Assembly (NCBI GenBank): GCA_010672825.2
Contig: JAAHFU020000004.1
Span: 558,001 to 622,000 of the forward strand
Reading direction: 5' to 3'
Length of the DNA: 64,000 nt
From: Leptolyngbya sp. SIO1E4
GTDB lineage: Bacteria > Cyanobacteriota > Cyanobacteriia > Phormidesmidales > Phormidesmidaceae
How positions within the stretch are numbered: position 1 is the stretch's first letter; the number at the start of each line of letters is the position of its first letter. The notes beneath the pieces are model-generated. The model saw nothing but the letters and a program-made list of their open reading frames with translations, searched no databases and was not told where the DNA came from. The position numbers were made by a program, and so were the translations under genes. This document shows positions 24,328 through 33,464 of the stretch, piece after piece.

Positions 24328-27300
24328 ATGGTTCGCCCTTTTTATACAAACGTTCGTTTACTCATCTTGACCATCATCCTGATTCTAGGCTGGGGACTGT
24401 CTTCGTATCAGTCGCTTCCCCGTCAGGAAGACCCAGAACTGGTTTCGCGCATAGCCGTGATTACCACCGCGTTTCCCGGGGCCAGTGCAGAGCGGGTGGA
24501 AGCGCTGGTCACCACCGTGCTGGAAGAAGAATTATCCGAAATTGAGGAAATTGATGTCATCGAATCCGACTCGCGGGTAGGATTCTCCACGGTTTCGGTA
24601 GAGCTGGTGGATTCTATCGAGAATGCTCAGCCCATCTGGTCTAAGGTGCGGGATGAGATGGACGATGCTGCGGCCCAGTTTCCGCCCGATGCGGCCGCCC
24701 CGGAGTTAGACGAAGCCATCATCAAGGCCTACACCATCATTGCGTCCCTTACCTGGGACCTGCCGGATGCGCCCAACTATGCCGTGCTGCGCCGCTACGC
24801 AGAAGAACTGGCCGTGCTGATGCGGGGCATCGAAGGGACAGAGGAAGTCGAATTTTTCGGCAGCCCCGACGAAGAAATTCTGGTGGAAATTAACGCGCCA
24901 GAGCTAGTCAGTGTAGGGCTGTCGCCTCAGCAGCTTGCGGACCAGGTGAGCCTCAGCGATGCCAAAGTCAGTGCGGGGCAACTCCGCAGCCCTGAGCAGA
25001 CGGTGGCGATTGAGGTTGAGAGTGAGCTAGAAACCCTCGAACAGATTCGGCAACTGCCGATCCAGGCCAGTGATGGTCAGTTTACTCGACTTAGCGATAT
25101 TGCCATGGTCAGTCGTGGGGTGCGCTATCCCCTCAGCGACCAAGCCATCGTGAGTGGCAAACCGGCGGTTGTCGTCGGCGTGATGATGCAGTCAGGCTTA
25201 CGCATCGACCAGTGGGCTGTGGGCGTGCGAGAAGAGATCGACGCCTTTCGCGATCGCCTCCCCGCCGGTATCCGCCTCGATCTGATCTTTGACCAGAGCG
25301 GCTACGTGGCAAACCGGATCAGCACGCTAATCGCGAACTTAGTGTTCGGAGCTGTATTGGTGGTGGGCGTCACGCTGGTCGGCATGGGCTGGCGATCAGC
25401 CTTGGTCGTGGGTACAGCCCTGCCCCTCACCATCTTTGCGGTGTTTGGTTGGATGACTGTCTTCGGCATCCCAATTCACCAGATGTCGGTTACCGGACTG
25501 ATTATTGCCCTGGGGTTACTGATCGACAACGCCGTGGTCGTGGTCGATGAAATTCAGGTGGAGCTGCAGCAGGGGGAAGCGCCGCTACGGGCTGTCAGCC
25601 ATACGGTGCAGTATCTTCAGGTGCCGCTATTCGCCTCTACATTAACCACGGTGATGACCTTCTTACCCATTTACCTCTTGCCAGGCGGATCGGGCGAGTT
25701 TGTCGGTTCCATTGCCCTGAGCGTGATTTTGTCCTTGGTTTCATCCCTGGCCATATCGCTGACGGTGATTGCCGCGCTAGCAGGGCGCATGCTAGGAAAC
25801 AGCCGCCACCAATATGAGCGATTCAGCCACCGTGAGCAGCACGGCCTTCGCGGCCAAGTGGTGATGTTTCTGATGAAACCTGGGGCCTGGTGGAACGATG
25901 GATTTACCTCCCCCCGTCTAGGTCAGATATATCGCTGGTCCATTGGTCGGGCCACTGCCCGACCGCTACTGGCAGTGGCTATCACCCTGGCAATTCCTCT
26001 GATTGGATTTATGGCGGCGGGCACCTTAGAAACTCAGTTCTTTCCCCTGCTGGATCGGGATCAGTTTCACATTGAGATGGAGTTTTCTTCTCAAACGTCG
26101 ATTGGGCAAACCCGTGAACGCATGATCCAAGCCCGCGAGACGATTCTGGCGCATGAAACTGTCCAGGACGTTCACTGGTTTATCGGCGAAAGTGCGCCCC
26201 GGTTTTTCTACAACCTCACTGGCAATCGCGAAAATCAGGCCCATTATGCTCAGGCCATGGTGCAGCTCAAGTCTGATGAAGGGGTTGACGCGTTGGTGCA
26301 AGACCTGCAGAACGAACTGGATGCCCAGTTTCCGTCAGCCCGAGTGCTGGTGCAAAAATTCCAGCAGGGCCCCCCCTTTGATGCGCCTGTAGAGATGCGT
26401 ATTTACGGCCCTAACTTAGATGAACTGCGCCGTCTGGGCATGGAGGTGCGGGCCATATTGACCACCCTCCCTGACGTGGTCCATGTCCGCGACGACCTCA
26501 CAGAGGGGCGACCCAAGTTGGGCCTGTATGTGGATAACGAACAAGTGCAGCAGGCGGGGCTGACCAATACCGCGATCGCTCAACAGCTGGCCGCCTATTC
26601 TGAAGGCGTGACGGGTGGAGCCATTTTAGAGGCGACCGAAAACCTGCCTGTACGCGTTCGGCTGACCGATACCAATCGCGCCAGTCTAGACGAGTTGGCG
26701 TCTCTGGACTTACAACCCGCACAGGCCCAAGACCGCAACTTCCGACCCACCTCGGCGCTTGGTGAGTTTGAATTGATGCCTGAGTTGGCCAGCATTGCCC
26801 GTCGGGATGAGCAGCGGGTCAACACCGTGCAAGTCTTTATCACCAGCGGTGTCTTGCCCAATACCGTCCTGACGGCCCTACAAGACCAGCTAGCCGCAGA
26901 AAACTTCCAGCTCCCTCCCGGATATCGATACGAGTTTGGGGGGGAATATGCAGAGCGCAACACGGCTGTCGGGAACCTCATGCTGTATGTACCGCTGCTG
27001 GTGCTGGTGATGATTACAGCGTTGGTGCTATCGCTGCGCTCCTTTCGGCAGGCGGGTATTATCGCGGCGGTCGCCGTGGGTTCGATTGGTATGGCCCTCT
27101 TTTCTCTGAAAGTGTTTGGGTCGCTGCTGGGTTTTATGGCCATCGTCGGCACGATGGGGCTGGTGGGCATTGCCATCAACGGGGCCATTATCGTGCTCTC
27201 GGCCTTGAATGACGACATCCAGGCTCACCAGGGAAAGGCCAAAGCTGTCCAGGAGGTTGTGGTTAAAGCCACTCGTCACGTCTTAACCACGACGATCACG

Positions 27301-27516
27301 ACCATGGTTGGGTTTGCCCCCCTGCTGATGGATGGCGATCCCTTCTGGCGACCGCTGGCGATCGCGATCGCCGGGGGCATCGGCGGCTCACCCATCTTGG
27401 CGCTTTACTTTACGCCAGCGGCCTATCTCTTACTAAGGCGAAACCAATCAACGCCTAAAAATCAGCCCCCTGAAGAGACGTTTAAACAGCTTTCTCTCGA
27501 ACATTCCACTGTATGA
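24328..27516 (+). CDS. RND-family efflux permease (HAE1 type), pump 1
   Basis: 1,062 residues with the duplicated RND layout: a first helix at residues 8-26, a large periplasmic loop, helices 2-6 from about residue 330 including GLIIALGLLIDNAVVVVDEI (proton-relay helix 4 with Asp), then a second half with GMALFSLKVFGSLLGFMAIV and TTTITTMVGFAPLLMDGDPF. It exchanges protons for substrates from the periplasm or outer leaflet. It lies with its adaptor in a likely operon that may also include the cation ATPase 97 bp downstream. An outer-membrane channel is not encoded nearby, so TolC is presumably shared. Confidence 0.92.
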   Translation: MVRPFYTNVRLLILTIILILGWGLSSYQSLPRQEDPELVSRIAVITTAFPGASAERVEALVTTVLEEELSEIEEIDVIESDSRVGFSTVSVELVDSIENAQPIWSKVRDEMDDAAAQFPPDAAAPELDEAIIKAYTIIASLTWDLPDAPNYAVLRRYAEELAVLMRGIEGTEEVEFFGSPDEEILVEINAPELVSVGLSPQQLADQVSLSDAKVSAGQLRSPEQTVAIEVESELETLEQIRQLPIQASDGQFTRLSDIAMVSRGVRYPLSDQAIVSGKPAVVVGVMMQSGLRIDQWAVGVREEIDAFRDRLPAGIRLDLIFDQSGYVANRISTLIANLVFGAVLVVGVTLVGMGWRSALVVGTALPLTIFAVFGWMTVFGIPIHQMSVTGLIIALGLLIDNAVVVVDEIQVELQQGEAPLRAVSHTVQYLQVPLFASTLTTVMTFLPIYLLPGGSGEFVGSIALSVILSLVSSLAISLTVIAALAGRMLGNSRHQYERFSHREQHGLRGQVVMFLMKPGAWWNDGFTSPRLGQIYRWSIGRATARPLLAVAITLAIPLIGFMAAGTLETQFFPLLDRDQFHIEMEFSSQTSIGQTRERMIQARETILAHETVQDVHWFIGESAPRFFYNLTGNRENQAHYAQAMVQLKSDEGVDALVQDLQNELDAQFPSARVLVQKFQQGPPFDAPVEMRIYGPNLDELRRLGMEVRAILTTLPDVVHVRDDLTEGRPKLGLYVDNEQVQQAGLTNTAIAQQLAAYSEGVTGGAILEATENLPVRVRLTDTNRASLDELASLDLQPAQAQDRNFRPTSALGEFELMPELASIARRDEQRVNTVQVFITSGVLPNTVLTALQDQLAAENFQLPPGYRYEFGGEYAERNTAVGNLMLYVPLLVLVMITALVLSLRSFRQAGIIAAVAVGSIGMALFSLKVFGSLLGFMAIVGTMGLVGIAINGAIIVLSALNDDIQAHQGKAKAVQEVVVKATRHVLTTTITTMVGFAPLLMDGDPFWRPLAIAIAGGIGGSPILALYFTPAAYLLLRRNQSTPKNQPPEETFKQLSLEHSTV

Positions 27517-27613
27517 AGTCCCGTGCTTAAACGCTCCATCCTCGAAACTAGCTGAGTCTTCTACAGACCCTTTAAAACCATTATTCGCGAACAAAAATAG
27601 GAGTGTCTTCCTT

Positions 27614-30346
27614 GTGTTTTCATCTACCTTAAGTCCTCAAATTCTCAGGCGCGATCGTCCGTGGCATCATTTGCCTATCGGTCATGTTCTTTCGCAGCTT
27701 GAAACTAGTGCCCAAAATGGGTTGAACTCGTATGCCGTGATTCAGCGGCAGTCGCAATTCGGTGACAATTCCCTGACTAAAACTAAGCGCAAGCGCTTGC
27801 TCAAAATTTGGATTGAGCAGTTTCAAAGTCCGCTCATTTACATTTTGGTCATCGCCGCAATCATCACTTTTCTATTGCGGGAATGGGTAGATGTCATTGT
27901 CATTTCGGTGGTCGTAATTTTGAATGGCTTAATTGGTTTTGCACAAGAGGCAAAAGCAACGCGGACAATGGAGGCGTTGAGCCGTTCTATGCAGAGTCAG
28001 GCTAAGGTCATTCGTCGGGGGGAAAGACAGCAGATTGCAGCGACCAAACTGGTTCCCGGTGACATTGTGGTGTTGCAGTCAGGCGATAAAGTGCCTGCCG
28101 ATTTGCGCCTGCTGACGAGTCACTCCCTTCAGATGAATGAGTCGGCCTTCACGGGAGAGTCTTTGCCCGTCGAAAAACGTCCAGCTGAGTGCCTGCCGGA
28201 AGAAACCGCCCTGAGCGATCGCGTCAACATGGCCTATTCTTCAACGTTTGTCACCTTTGGTACCGGGTTGGGGGTCGTTGTTGCCACTGGCGACTCCACC
28301 GAAATTGGAAAGATTGGGCAGCTTATGGCCTCGGTCGAAGCTCAGGAGACCAACCTAACCCGCCAGATTAGACAGCTCAGTCAGTTTTTGCTCAAGGTGA
28401 TTTTGCTGCTAGCGGCCATCAACTTTGGGGTGGGGCTGCTACACGGCGCTGACTTCAAGCACATGTTTGAAGCCACCATTTCGCTGATGGTGGGCATGAT
28501 TCCTGAGGGCTTGCCCGCGATTGTGACCATCGCACTGGCCATCGGCGTCTCACGCATGGCGAGCCGACACGCCATCATTCGTAAGCTACCCGCCGTTGAA
28601 ACCTTAGGGAGCGTCACCGTCATCTGCTCCGACAAAACGGGCACCCTCACGCAAAACGAAATGACCGTTCAAGACATTCTAGCGGGCGGCGAGCGGTTTC
28701 GGGTTTCGGGTGGAGGCTACACGCCATCAGGCAAGTTTCACCGAGGCGATTCCCCCATTCGTCCGAGGGAATATCTTGCCCTAGTGGAATGCCTCAAAGC
28801 AGGTGCACTTTGCAACGATTCTCAGCTGGTGCAAGAAAACCATGTATGGCACGCGGAAGGAGACCCAACCGAGGTAGCGTTGTTGACCAGTGCTGCCAAA
28901 GCCGACTTAGAAACGCGGACGTTGTCTACGACTATGCCTCGTATCGGCACAATTCCATTTGAGTCGCAGTACCAGTACATGGCAACGCTGCACTGCCTTG
29001 ATGATCAAAACACTACGGTAATGTATCTCAAAGGTTCAGTGGAACAGTTGCTGCCGCGCTGTCGTGATGCCTACGCCAATGACGGCAAATTGATGCCACT
29101 AGAGGCCACCGCCATCGAGCAAACTGCTCACGACATGGCCACACGAGGACTGCGAGTCTTGGCAATGGCTCGGCGAGGTCTCTCTGCCAAGACAGTCACG
29201 ATTGATCATCACGATGTTGCAAGCGGGCTCACCTTTTTGGGCTTGCAGGCCATGATCGATCCACCGCGTCCTGAATCGGTTGAGGCTATACAGACTTGCA
29301 AGACAGCCGGTATCGACGTGAAGATGATCACAGGTGACCACATGGGCACCGCAGTTGCGATCAGCCAGCAAATTGGGTTAGTTTCCCAACAGCCTGAGTC
29401 TTGCCAGCCCCTTGCCCTTAGCAGCCGAGACCTCGAAAACCTGTCTCAAGAAGAACTGGTTTCGGCGGTCGAGCGGGTGTCTGTCTTTGCTCGTGTGACA
29501 CCCCAACAAAAGCTGCGGCTAGTTGAGGCACTCCAATATCGCGGACATATCGCCGCCATGACGGGGGACGGCAGCAATGATGCCCCAGCCCTACAGCAGG
29601 CAGATATTGGCATTGCGATGGGCACCGGAACTGAGGTTGCCAAAGAAGCCGCCGATATGGTGCTGACTGACGATAACTTTGCCACTATTGAAGCCGCTGT
29701 TGAAGAGGGACGTGGCGTCTTCGACAATATTACCAAAGCCATTATCTGGACACTTCCGACCAATTTAGGCGAAGGGCTCATCATCCTGGTCGCGATATTT
29801 CTGGGTTTAGCACCGCCGATCACGCCGTTGCAAATTCTTTGGATCAACACAGTGACTGCAGTGCTGCTAGGGTCTACCTTGATCTTTGAGGCCAAAGAAC
29901 CGGGAGTGATGCACCGAGCCCCCCGCCCTCCCCGCACTCCGCTCCTCAGACGTCTAGCCATTCGCCGCATTTTTGTCGCAGGAGTCTTGCTGGCCTTTAT
30001 GGCCTTTATGGCCTATAACACGGCTCTCCAACAGGGGCATTCTCCCGCTTTTGCCCAAACGGCTGCCACCAATGCTTTGGTAGCGGGTGAAATTGCGATT
30101 CTGCTGGGATGCCGCTCCCTCAAATATTCCATGCTCGAGCTGGGTCTTTTCACCAATCTTTGGATTTGGGGAGGGATTGCCTTGACCGTTGGGTTACAGA
30201 TGCTGCTGACCTATACCCCCTTCATGAATGTCATCTTCGAGACTGAACCGATTGCGATTGCCACGTGGGGAAGCATTCTAGTGGGCATGGTTATTCTCTA
30301 CAGCCTGGTTGAGTTTGATAAGGGGCTTCAGCGGCAGCATTTGTAG
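27614..30346 (+). CDS. P2-type cation-transporting ATPase
   Basis: 910 residues from GTG 27614, ten bases after AGGAG. The cation-ATPase N-terminal domain is followed by the actuator TGES (FTGESLPVEK), helix 4 with PEGLP (MIPEGLPAIVTIALAIGVSR), the phosphorylation site SDKTGTLTQNEMT and the hinge MTGDGSNDAPAL. This is the SERCA/PacL-like P2 group. In helix 6 the motif reads INTVTAVLLGSTLIFEAKEP, lacking the Asp that binds Ca2+ in SERCA, so calcium transport is doubtful and a monovalent or unidentified cation is more likely. The gene follows the RND permease and precedes a palindromic repeat and the antiporter block, suggesting an ion-stress role. Confidence 0.9.
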   Translation: MFSSTLSPQILRRDRPWHHLPIGHVLSQLETSAQNGLNSYAVIQRQSQFGDNSLTKTKRKRLLKIWIEQFQSPLIYILVIAAIITFLLREWVDVIVISVVVILNGLIGFAQEAKATRTMEALSRSMQSQAKVIRRGERQQIAATKLVPGDIVVLQSGDKVPADLRLLTSHSLQMNESAFTGESLPVEKRPAECLPEETALSDRVNMAYSSTFVTFGTGLGVVVATGDSTEIGKIGQLMASVEAQETNLTRQIRQLSQFLLKVILLLAAINFGVGLLHGADFKHMFEATISLMVGMIPEGLPAIVTIALAIGVSRMASRHAIIRKLPAVETLGSVTVICSDKTGTLTQNEMTVQDILAGGERFRVSGGGYTPSGKFHRGDSPIRPREYLALVECLKAGALCNDSQLVQENHVWHAEGDPTEVALLTSAAKADLETRTLSTTMPRIGTIPFESQYQYMATLHCLDDQNTTVMYLKGSVEQLLPRCRDAYANDGKLMPLEATAIEQTAHDMATRGLRVLAMARRGLSAKTVTIDHHDVASGLTFLGLQAMIDPPRPESVEAIQTCKTAGIDVKMITGDHMGTAVAISQQIGLVSQQPESCQPLALSSRDLENLSQEELVSAVERVSVFARVTPQQKLRLVEALQYRGHIAAMTGDGSNDAPALQQADIGIAMGTGTEVAKEAADMVLTDDNFATIEAAVEEGRGVFDNITKAIIWTLPTNLGEGLIILVAIFLGLAPPITPLQILWINTVTAVLLGSTLIFEAKEPGVMHRAPRPPRTPLLRRLAIRRIFVAGVLLAFMAFMAYNTALQQGHSPAFAQTAATNALVAGEIAILLGCRSLKYSMLELGLFTNLWIWGGIALTVGLQMLLTYTPFMNVIFETEPIAIATWGSILVGMVILYSLVEFDKGLQRQHL

Positions 30347-30368
30347 AGTCATACCAGTCATACCCATG

Positions 30369-30475
30369 TCTCCAAAGCAGCGCTGCATATCGCTACCCCA
30401 CCGCCTGCGGCACCTCGCCTTGCCAAGGGGCGGCTGGGAGGAGTCTGATCTGTCGCTTTAGAAACGAGAACGGGG
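30369..30475. repeat. Dispersed ~105-bp palindromic repeat, copy 2 of 3
   Basis: Starts 22 bp after the ATPase stop. It matches copies at 10569 and 32833 but is the most diverged of the three: the central arms read CCTCGCCTTG and CAAGGGGCGG, so the hairpin is weakened. Its position suggests it also ends the ATPase transcript. Confidence 0.85.
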
Positions 30476-30537
30476 ACTCACTCAATTTGGGTCTGCCAAC
30501 CAAGCCCTCATGCTAAGATTCTGATTTGAATTTCAAA

Positions 30538-30547
30538 CAAACGTTTG
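30538..30547. promoter_or_regulatory. Palindrome CAAACGTTTG, second site
   Basis: Identical to the palindrome at 22833-22842; lies 59 bp before the start of the gene at 30607. A shared regulator of the efflux and ion-transport block is the simplest reading. Confidence 0.4.
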
Positions 30548-30606
30548 ACTCAACTTGACTGCAAGCGCTCAGTGAACCCCTGATACATCGAAACAAGGAT
30601 AAATCC

Positions 30607-30918
30607 ATGGACTTTCCACTCTGGCGATATCTTGACCAACCCCTGTGGGACAGGGCTCGCCCTTTTGTCTTAAATCCCCACAGATATTGGCTGCACTACA
30701 AAACTGAGCAGCTCAATCGCTGTTTTCACAATGCTTTTCTGGAGCAGTGCTGGCAAGTTAGCTATCCCGATTTTGTGACGCGCTATCACGCTTTTTGCGA
30801 TCGCAACCCCCTCGAAGAAGATCCTCTTTGGCTGATAGAGCGCTGTTGGCAACTTGAGCGGCGCAGCCTATCCCCTTTTCATCCTGAAAACTATCCTTTG
30901 GAGGGCACATCATTGTGA
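30607..30918 (+). CDS. Hypothetical protein, 103 residues
   Basis: ATG 30607 follows AAGGAT at good spacing. The protein (MDFPLWRYLDQPLWDRARPF) is rich in aromatic residues, Arg and His, has no membrane helix or signal peptide, and ends PENYPLEGTSL. It is not recognised. It is the first gene after a CAAACGTTTG palindrome and precedes the antiporter genes on the same strand, so it probably belongs to that transcript. Confidence 0.6.
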   Translation: MDFPLWRYLDQPLWDRARPFVLNPHRYWLHYKTEQLNRCFHNAFLEQCWQVSYPDFVTRYHAFCDRNPLEEDPLWLIERCWQLERRSLSPFHPENYPLEGTSL

Positions 30919-31142
30919 CTTTTCCGGTATTTAGGGTCTTTCAAACACGCTTAGCAAAGGTCGCTATGACCCGTAAATCAGTCCTCTTTGATGCTCTTTT
31001 AAGCTCGGCAACCATCCTCTTTCTCACGAGCAGTTTGGGAGGAAGCGTGTGCTTGACCGAAGCTTCTGTCACGACTAAGCGGGCTAATCGGCAGCCTGTT
31101 CATATCTGTACTGGAACATCTCTCTATTCGAACCATTTCTAA
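30915..31142 (+). pseudogene. Decayed duplicate of the antiporter N-terminus
   Basis: The frame aligns without gaps over its first 40 residues to the start of the antiporter at 31449 (for example ALLSSATILFLTSS against ALLISATIIFLTST), about half identical. At the point matching the antiporter's WEEACAWLKL the frame drifts, reading GGSVCLTEA, although the DNA still resembles GGGAGGAGGCGTGTG; a frameshift explains this. The remainder is unrelated. It is best read as a broken partial duplication rather than a small protein, though an 84-residue unknown gene separates it from the parent. Confidence 0.6.
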
Positions 31143-31151
31143 GGGGAATTC

Positions 31152-31406
31152 ATGGTCATTTTCAATTCCAATACTCAATCCTTGAGTGCAGAAGATCTGA
31201 AAGAAATTGCTCAGTTTCAATCTCAACTCAAAAGATGTATTGCAACGGGCCTTCTGTTTGCAGATGATCTGGATTTTATTGTGATGGACATTCCAGCCAA
31301 TCGCAAGGTGATCATTCAAAAGCTGGAATTGGCACGGCAACTTATTTGGGAAAATCTGCAAACCGGAGACCTGACTTTAGCCTGGCAGCCCTACCGGAAA
31401 TCGTGA
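31152..31406 (+). CDS. Hypothetical protein, 84 residues
   Basis: ATG 31152 follows AAGGGGA. The soluble product (MVIFNSNTQSLSAEDLKEIA, then TGLLFADDLDFIVMDIPANR) looks helical, with a hydrophobic middle and no membrane segment. It lies 42 bp before the CPA2 antiporter on the same strand and is likely co-transcribed, perhaps as an accessory factor. The family is not recognised. Confidence 0.6.
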   Translation: MVIFNSNTQSLSAEDLKEIAQFQSQLKRCIATGLLFADDLDFIVMDIPANRKVIIQKLELARQLIWENLQTGDLTLAWQPYRKS

Positions 31407-31448
31407 TCAGTATCAAAGCGAGAACCTTTCATAAAAAAGGGTGTACCC

Positions 31449-32825
31449 ATGAATTCTCTTATCTTTGAAATGCCTCAACTTCCCTTAGCAGAGGTCGGTG
31501 TAATCGGTGAATCCGTCGTTTTTAGTGCCCTCTTAATTTCAGCAACCATCATCTTTCTCACCAGTACCGTCTGGGAGGAGGCGTGTGCCTGGTTGAAGTT
31601 ACCGCCAGTGCTCGGTCAGTTGATGGGGGGGCTACTCTTGGGCGTATCGGCCCTGAAGATTCTAGTCTTTGCCGAAGGCGAGTTTGCCATCAACCCTGGC
31701 GTGATTGAGCTAATTCGCCAAACAACAGCGACCGATGTAACAAGCGCAACGATCGCCTACACCCATCAACTCATCGCCATCTCAGAAGGGGCAGCCAACC
31801 TGGGGGTGATTGCACTGCTATTTTTCATTGGCCTCGAGTCCGACTTTGACCAACTGCTGCGAGTTGGCCCCCAAGCTGCGATGGTGGCAGGTGCGGGCGT
31901 GATTTTACCCTTTTTGCTGGGGACGCTGGGGCTGATGACGCTGTTTGAGGTTGCGCCTTTACCGGCTATCTTTAGCGGCGCTGCCCTAACCGCCACCAGC
32001 ATCGGTATCACGGCTAAAGTCCTTCAAGAGTTAGGACACCTCAAGTCCAAAGAAGGGCAAATCATCATTGGGGCAGCTGTGCTGGATGACCTGCTCGGCA
32101 TCCTGATTTTGGCGTTAGTCGTCAGCTTGGTTAAAGATGGCACCGTTGATCTGGCGGGTTTAGCGTATTTGCTGCTGACGACGGTGGTGTTTGTGGGCAG
32201 TGTCGCTTGGCTGAGGACCCCTATTGGTCAAGCGTTTGAAGCCATTACTGGCCGGCTGCGATCCGAAAATAGCCTCTTGATTGGGGCCATCATCTTTGCC
32301 TTGCTCGTGGCGGCGATCGCCAACGCCATTCATCTAGAGGCCATTCTGGGGGCATTCGCGGCGGGCGTGGTTCTCAGCGGTATTACTCAAAGGGAAGCAC
32401 TGCTCGAACAGTTTCAGCCTATGGTGGGCGTCCTGGCACCGGTTTTCTTCATTGTGGTGGGGGCTAAAACGGATTTGAGCGTGCTCAGTCCAAACAACCC
32501 CGAGAGCCTGGCAGGGCTTGCGATCGCCGCCTTTCTTATCCTTGTCGCCATCCTGGGCAAAATCGCTGCCGGATACCTAATTCCCCACGCCGCATCTGTG
32601 AATCGTTTGGCCATCGGAATGGGCATGGTACCCCGAGGGGAAGTGGGGCTCGTCTTTGTGGGGATTGGTGCCTCCTTGAATATCCTCTCCAGTGCCCTAA
32701 CAGCAGCCATCGTCTTGATGGTGATTGCCACGACCTTCATCGCCCCCTTACTGCTGCGCTGGACATTGGGCAGCAAAGTCGTCGCGCCTTCCCATCTGAT
32801 AGCCAAGTCAACAACCGACGCATAA
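31449..32825 (+). CDS. CPA2-type cation:proton antiporter (Kef/NapA-like), 1
   Basis: 458 residues with about 12-13 membrane helices. Hallmarks: LPPVLGQLMGGLLLG, LFFIGLESDFDQLL, ALTATSIGITAKVLQELGHL, GAAVLDDLLGILILALVVSL with the DD ion-binding pair, and MGMVPRGEVGLVFVGIGASL. CPA2 proteins exchange Na+ or K+ for protons; cyanobacteria carry several for salt and pH stress. There is no C-terminal TrkA domain. It is close in type to the antiporter at 47920, and its first 40 codons have a decayed copy at 30915. Confidence 0.92.
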   Translation: MNSLIFEMPQLPLAEVGVIGESVVFSALLISATIIFLTSTVWEEACAWLKLPPVLGQLMGGLLLGVSALKILVFAEGEFAINPGVIELIRQTTATDVTSATIAYTHQLIAISEGAANLGVIALLFFIGLESDFDQLLRVGPQAAMVAGAGVILPFLLGTLGLMTLFEVAPLPAIFSGAALTATSIGITAKVLQELGHLKSKEGQIIIGAAVLDDLLGILILALVVSLVKDGTVDLAGLAYLLLTTVVFVGSVAWLRTPIGQAFEAITGRLRSENSLLIGAIIFALLVAAIANAIHLEAILGAFAAGVVLSGITQREALLEQFQPMVGVLAPVFFIVVGAKTDLSVLSPNNPESLAGLAIAAFLILVAILGKIAAGYLIPHAASVNRLAIGMGMVPRGEVGLVFVGIGASLNILSSALTAAIVLMVIATTFIAPLLLRWTLGSKVVAPSHLIAKSTTDA

Positions 32826-32832
32826 TATCAAT

Positions 32833-32938
32833 TCTCCAAATCAGCGCTACACATCGCCACCCCACCGCCTGCGGCACCTCCCCTTGCCAAGGGGAGGCTG
32901 GGAGGGGTCTGATCTGTCGATTTAGAAACGAGAACGGG
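32833..32938. repeat. Dispersed ~105-bp palindromic repeat, copy 3 of 3
   Basis: Starts 7 bp after the antiporter stop. Over the shared length it is nearly identical to copy 1 at 10569, including the perfect CCTCCCCTTG/CAAGGGGAGG hairpin, which may end the antiporter transcript. Confidence 0.88.
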
Positions 32939-32965
32939 TATAAGTCCACCCAATTGAAATCTGTC

Positions 32966-33436
32966 ATGAAAAGAGCCACCGTCAACCGATTTCATAACAA
33001 GACTCGCCTTCCCCGTTGGCAGCGAGTGACTGTCTGGCCCCTGCAAATTGCAGCGGCAGCCTCATTTTTTATCGCAGGTTCTGCCAAGCTTGTCGGCACT
33101 GAAGATATGGTGAGGCTATTCGAAGGTATCGACTGGGGGCAGTTGACACTATTCAACGACCTCAGCTGGAGCCAGTGGTTTCGGCATCTGACCGGTTCGC
33201 TGCAAATCTTGAGTGCCATGCTATTGCTGTTCCCCGACAGGGCCTTTTGGGGCGGTCTGCTGCAGGTGCCGCTCATGGTCGGCGCTATTGTCATTCATCT
33301 CCTGCTGGGGGGCAGTCTAGTGCCTGCTTTGGTTCTGTTGGGCATCATCACTGCAGTGACCTGGTTCCGACGCTCGCCGAGTTTAAGGGAGTTAAACATG
33401 GGCATTTTTGATCCTGTCAGCAGTTCAAAGCGGTAA
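32966..33436 (+). CDS. DoxX-family membrane protein
   Basis: From ATG 32966 it encodes 156 residues with four hydrophobic helices. The first carries the DoxX-like LQIAAAASFFIAGSAKLVGT, followed by MVRLFEGIDWGQ, WFRHLTGSLQILSAMLLL and VPLMVGAIVIHLLLGG. DoxX-type proteins are small quinone-related or redox-stress membrane proteins of poorly defined role. A TTG 12 bp upstream could add four residues. It is convergent with the TPR gene, 28 bp between stops. Confidence 0.75.
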   Translation: MKRATVNRFHNKTRLPRWQRVTVWPLQIAAAASFFIAGSAKLVGTEDMVRLFEGIDWGQLTLFNDLSWSQWFRHLTGSLQILSAMLLLFPDRAFWGGLLQVPLMVGAIVIHLLLGGSLVPALVLLGIITAVTWFRRSPSLRELNMGIFDPVSSSKR

Positions 33437-33464
33437 AAGCATGCCCGCCATAGCGCATCAGCCA

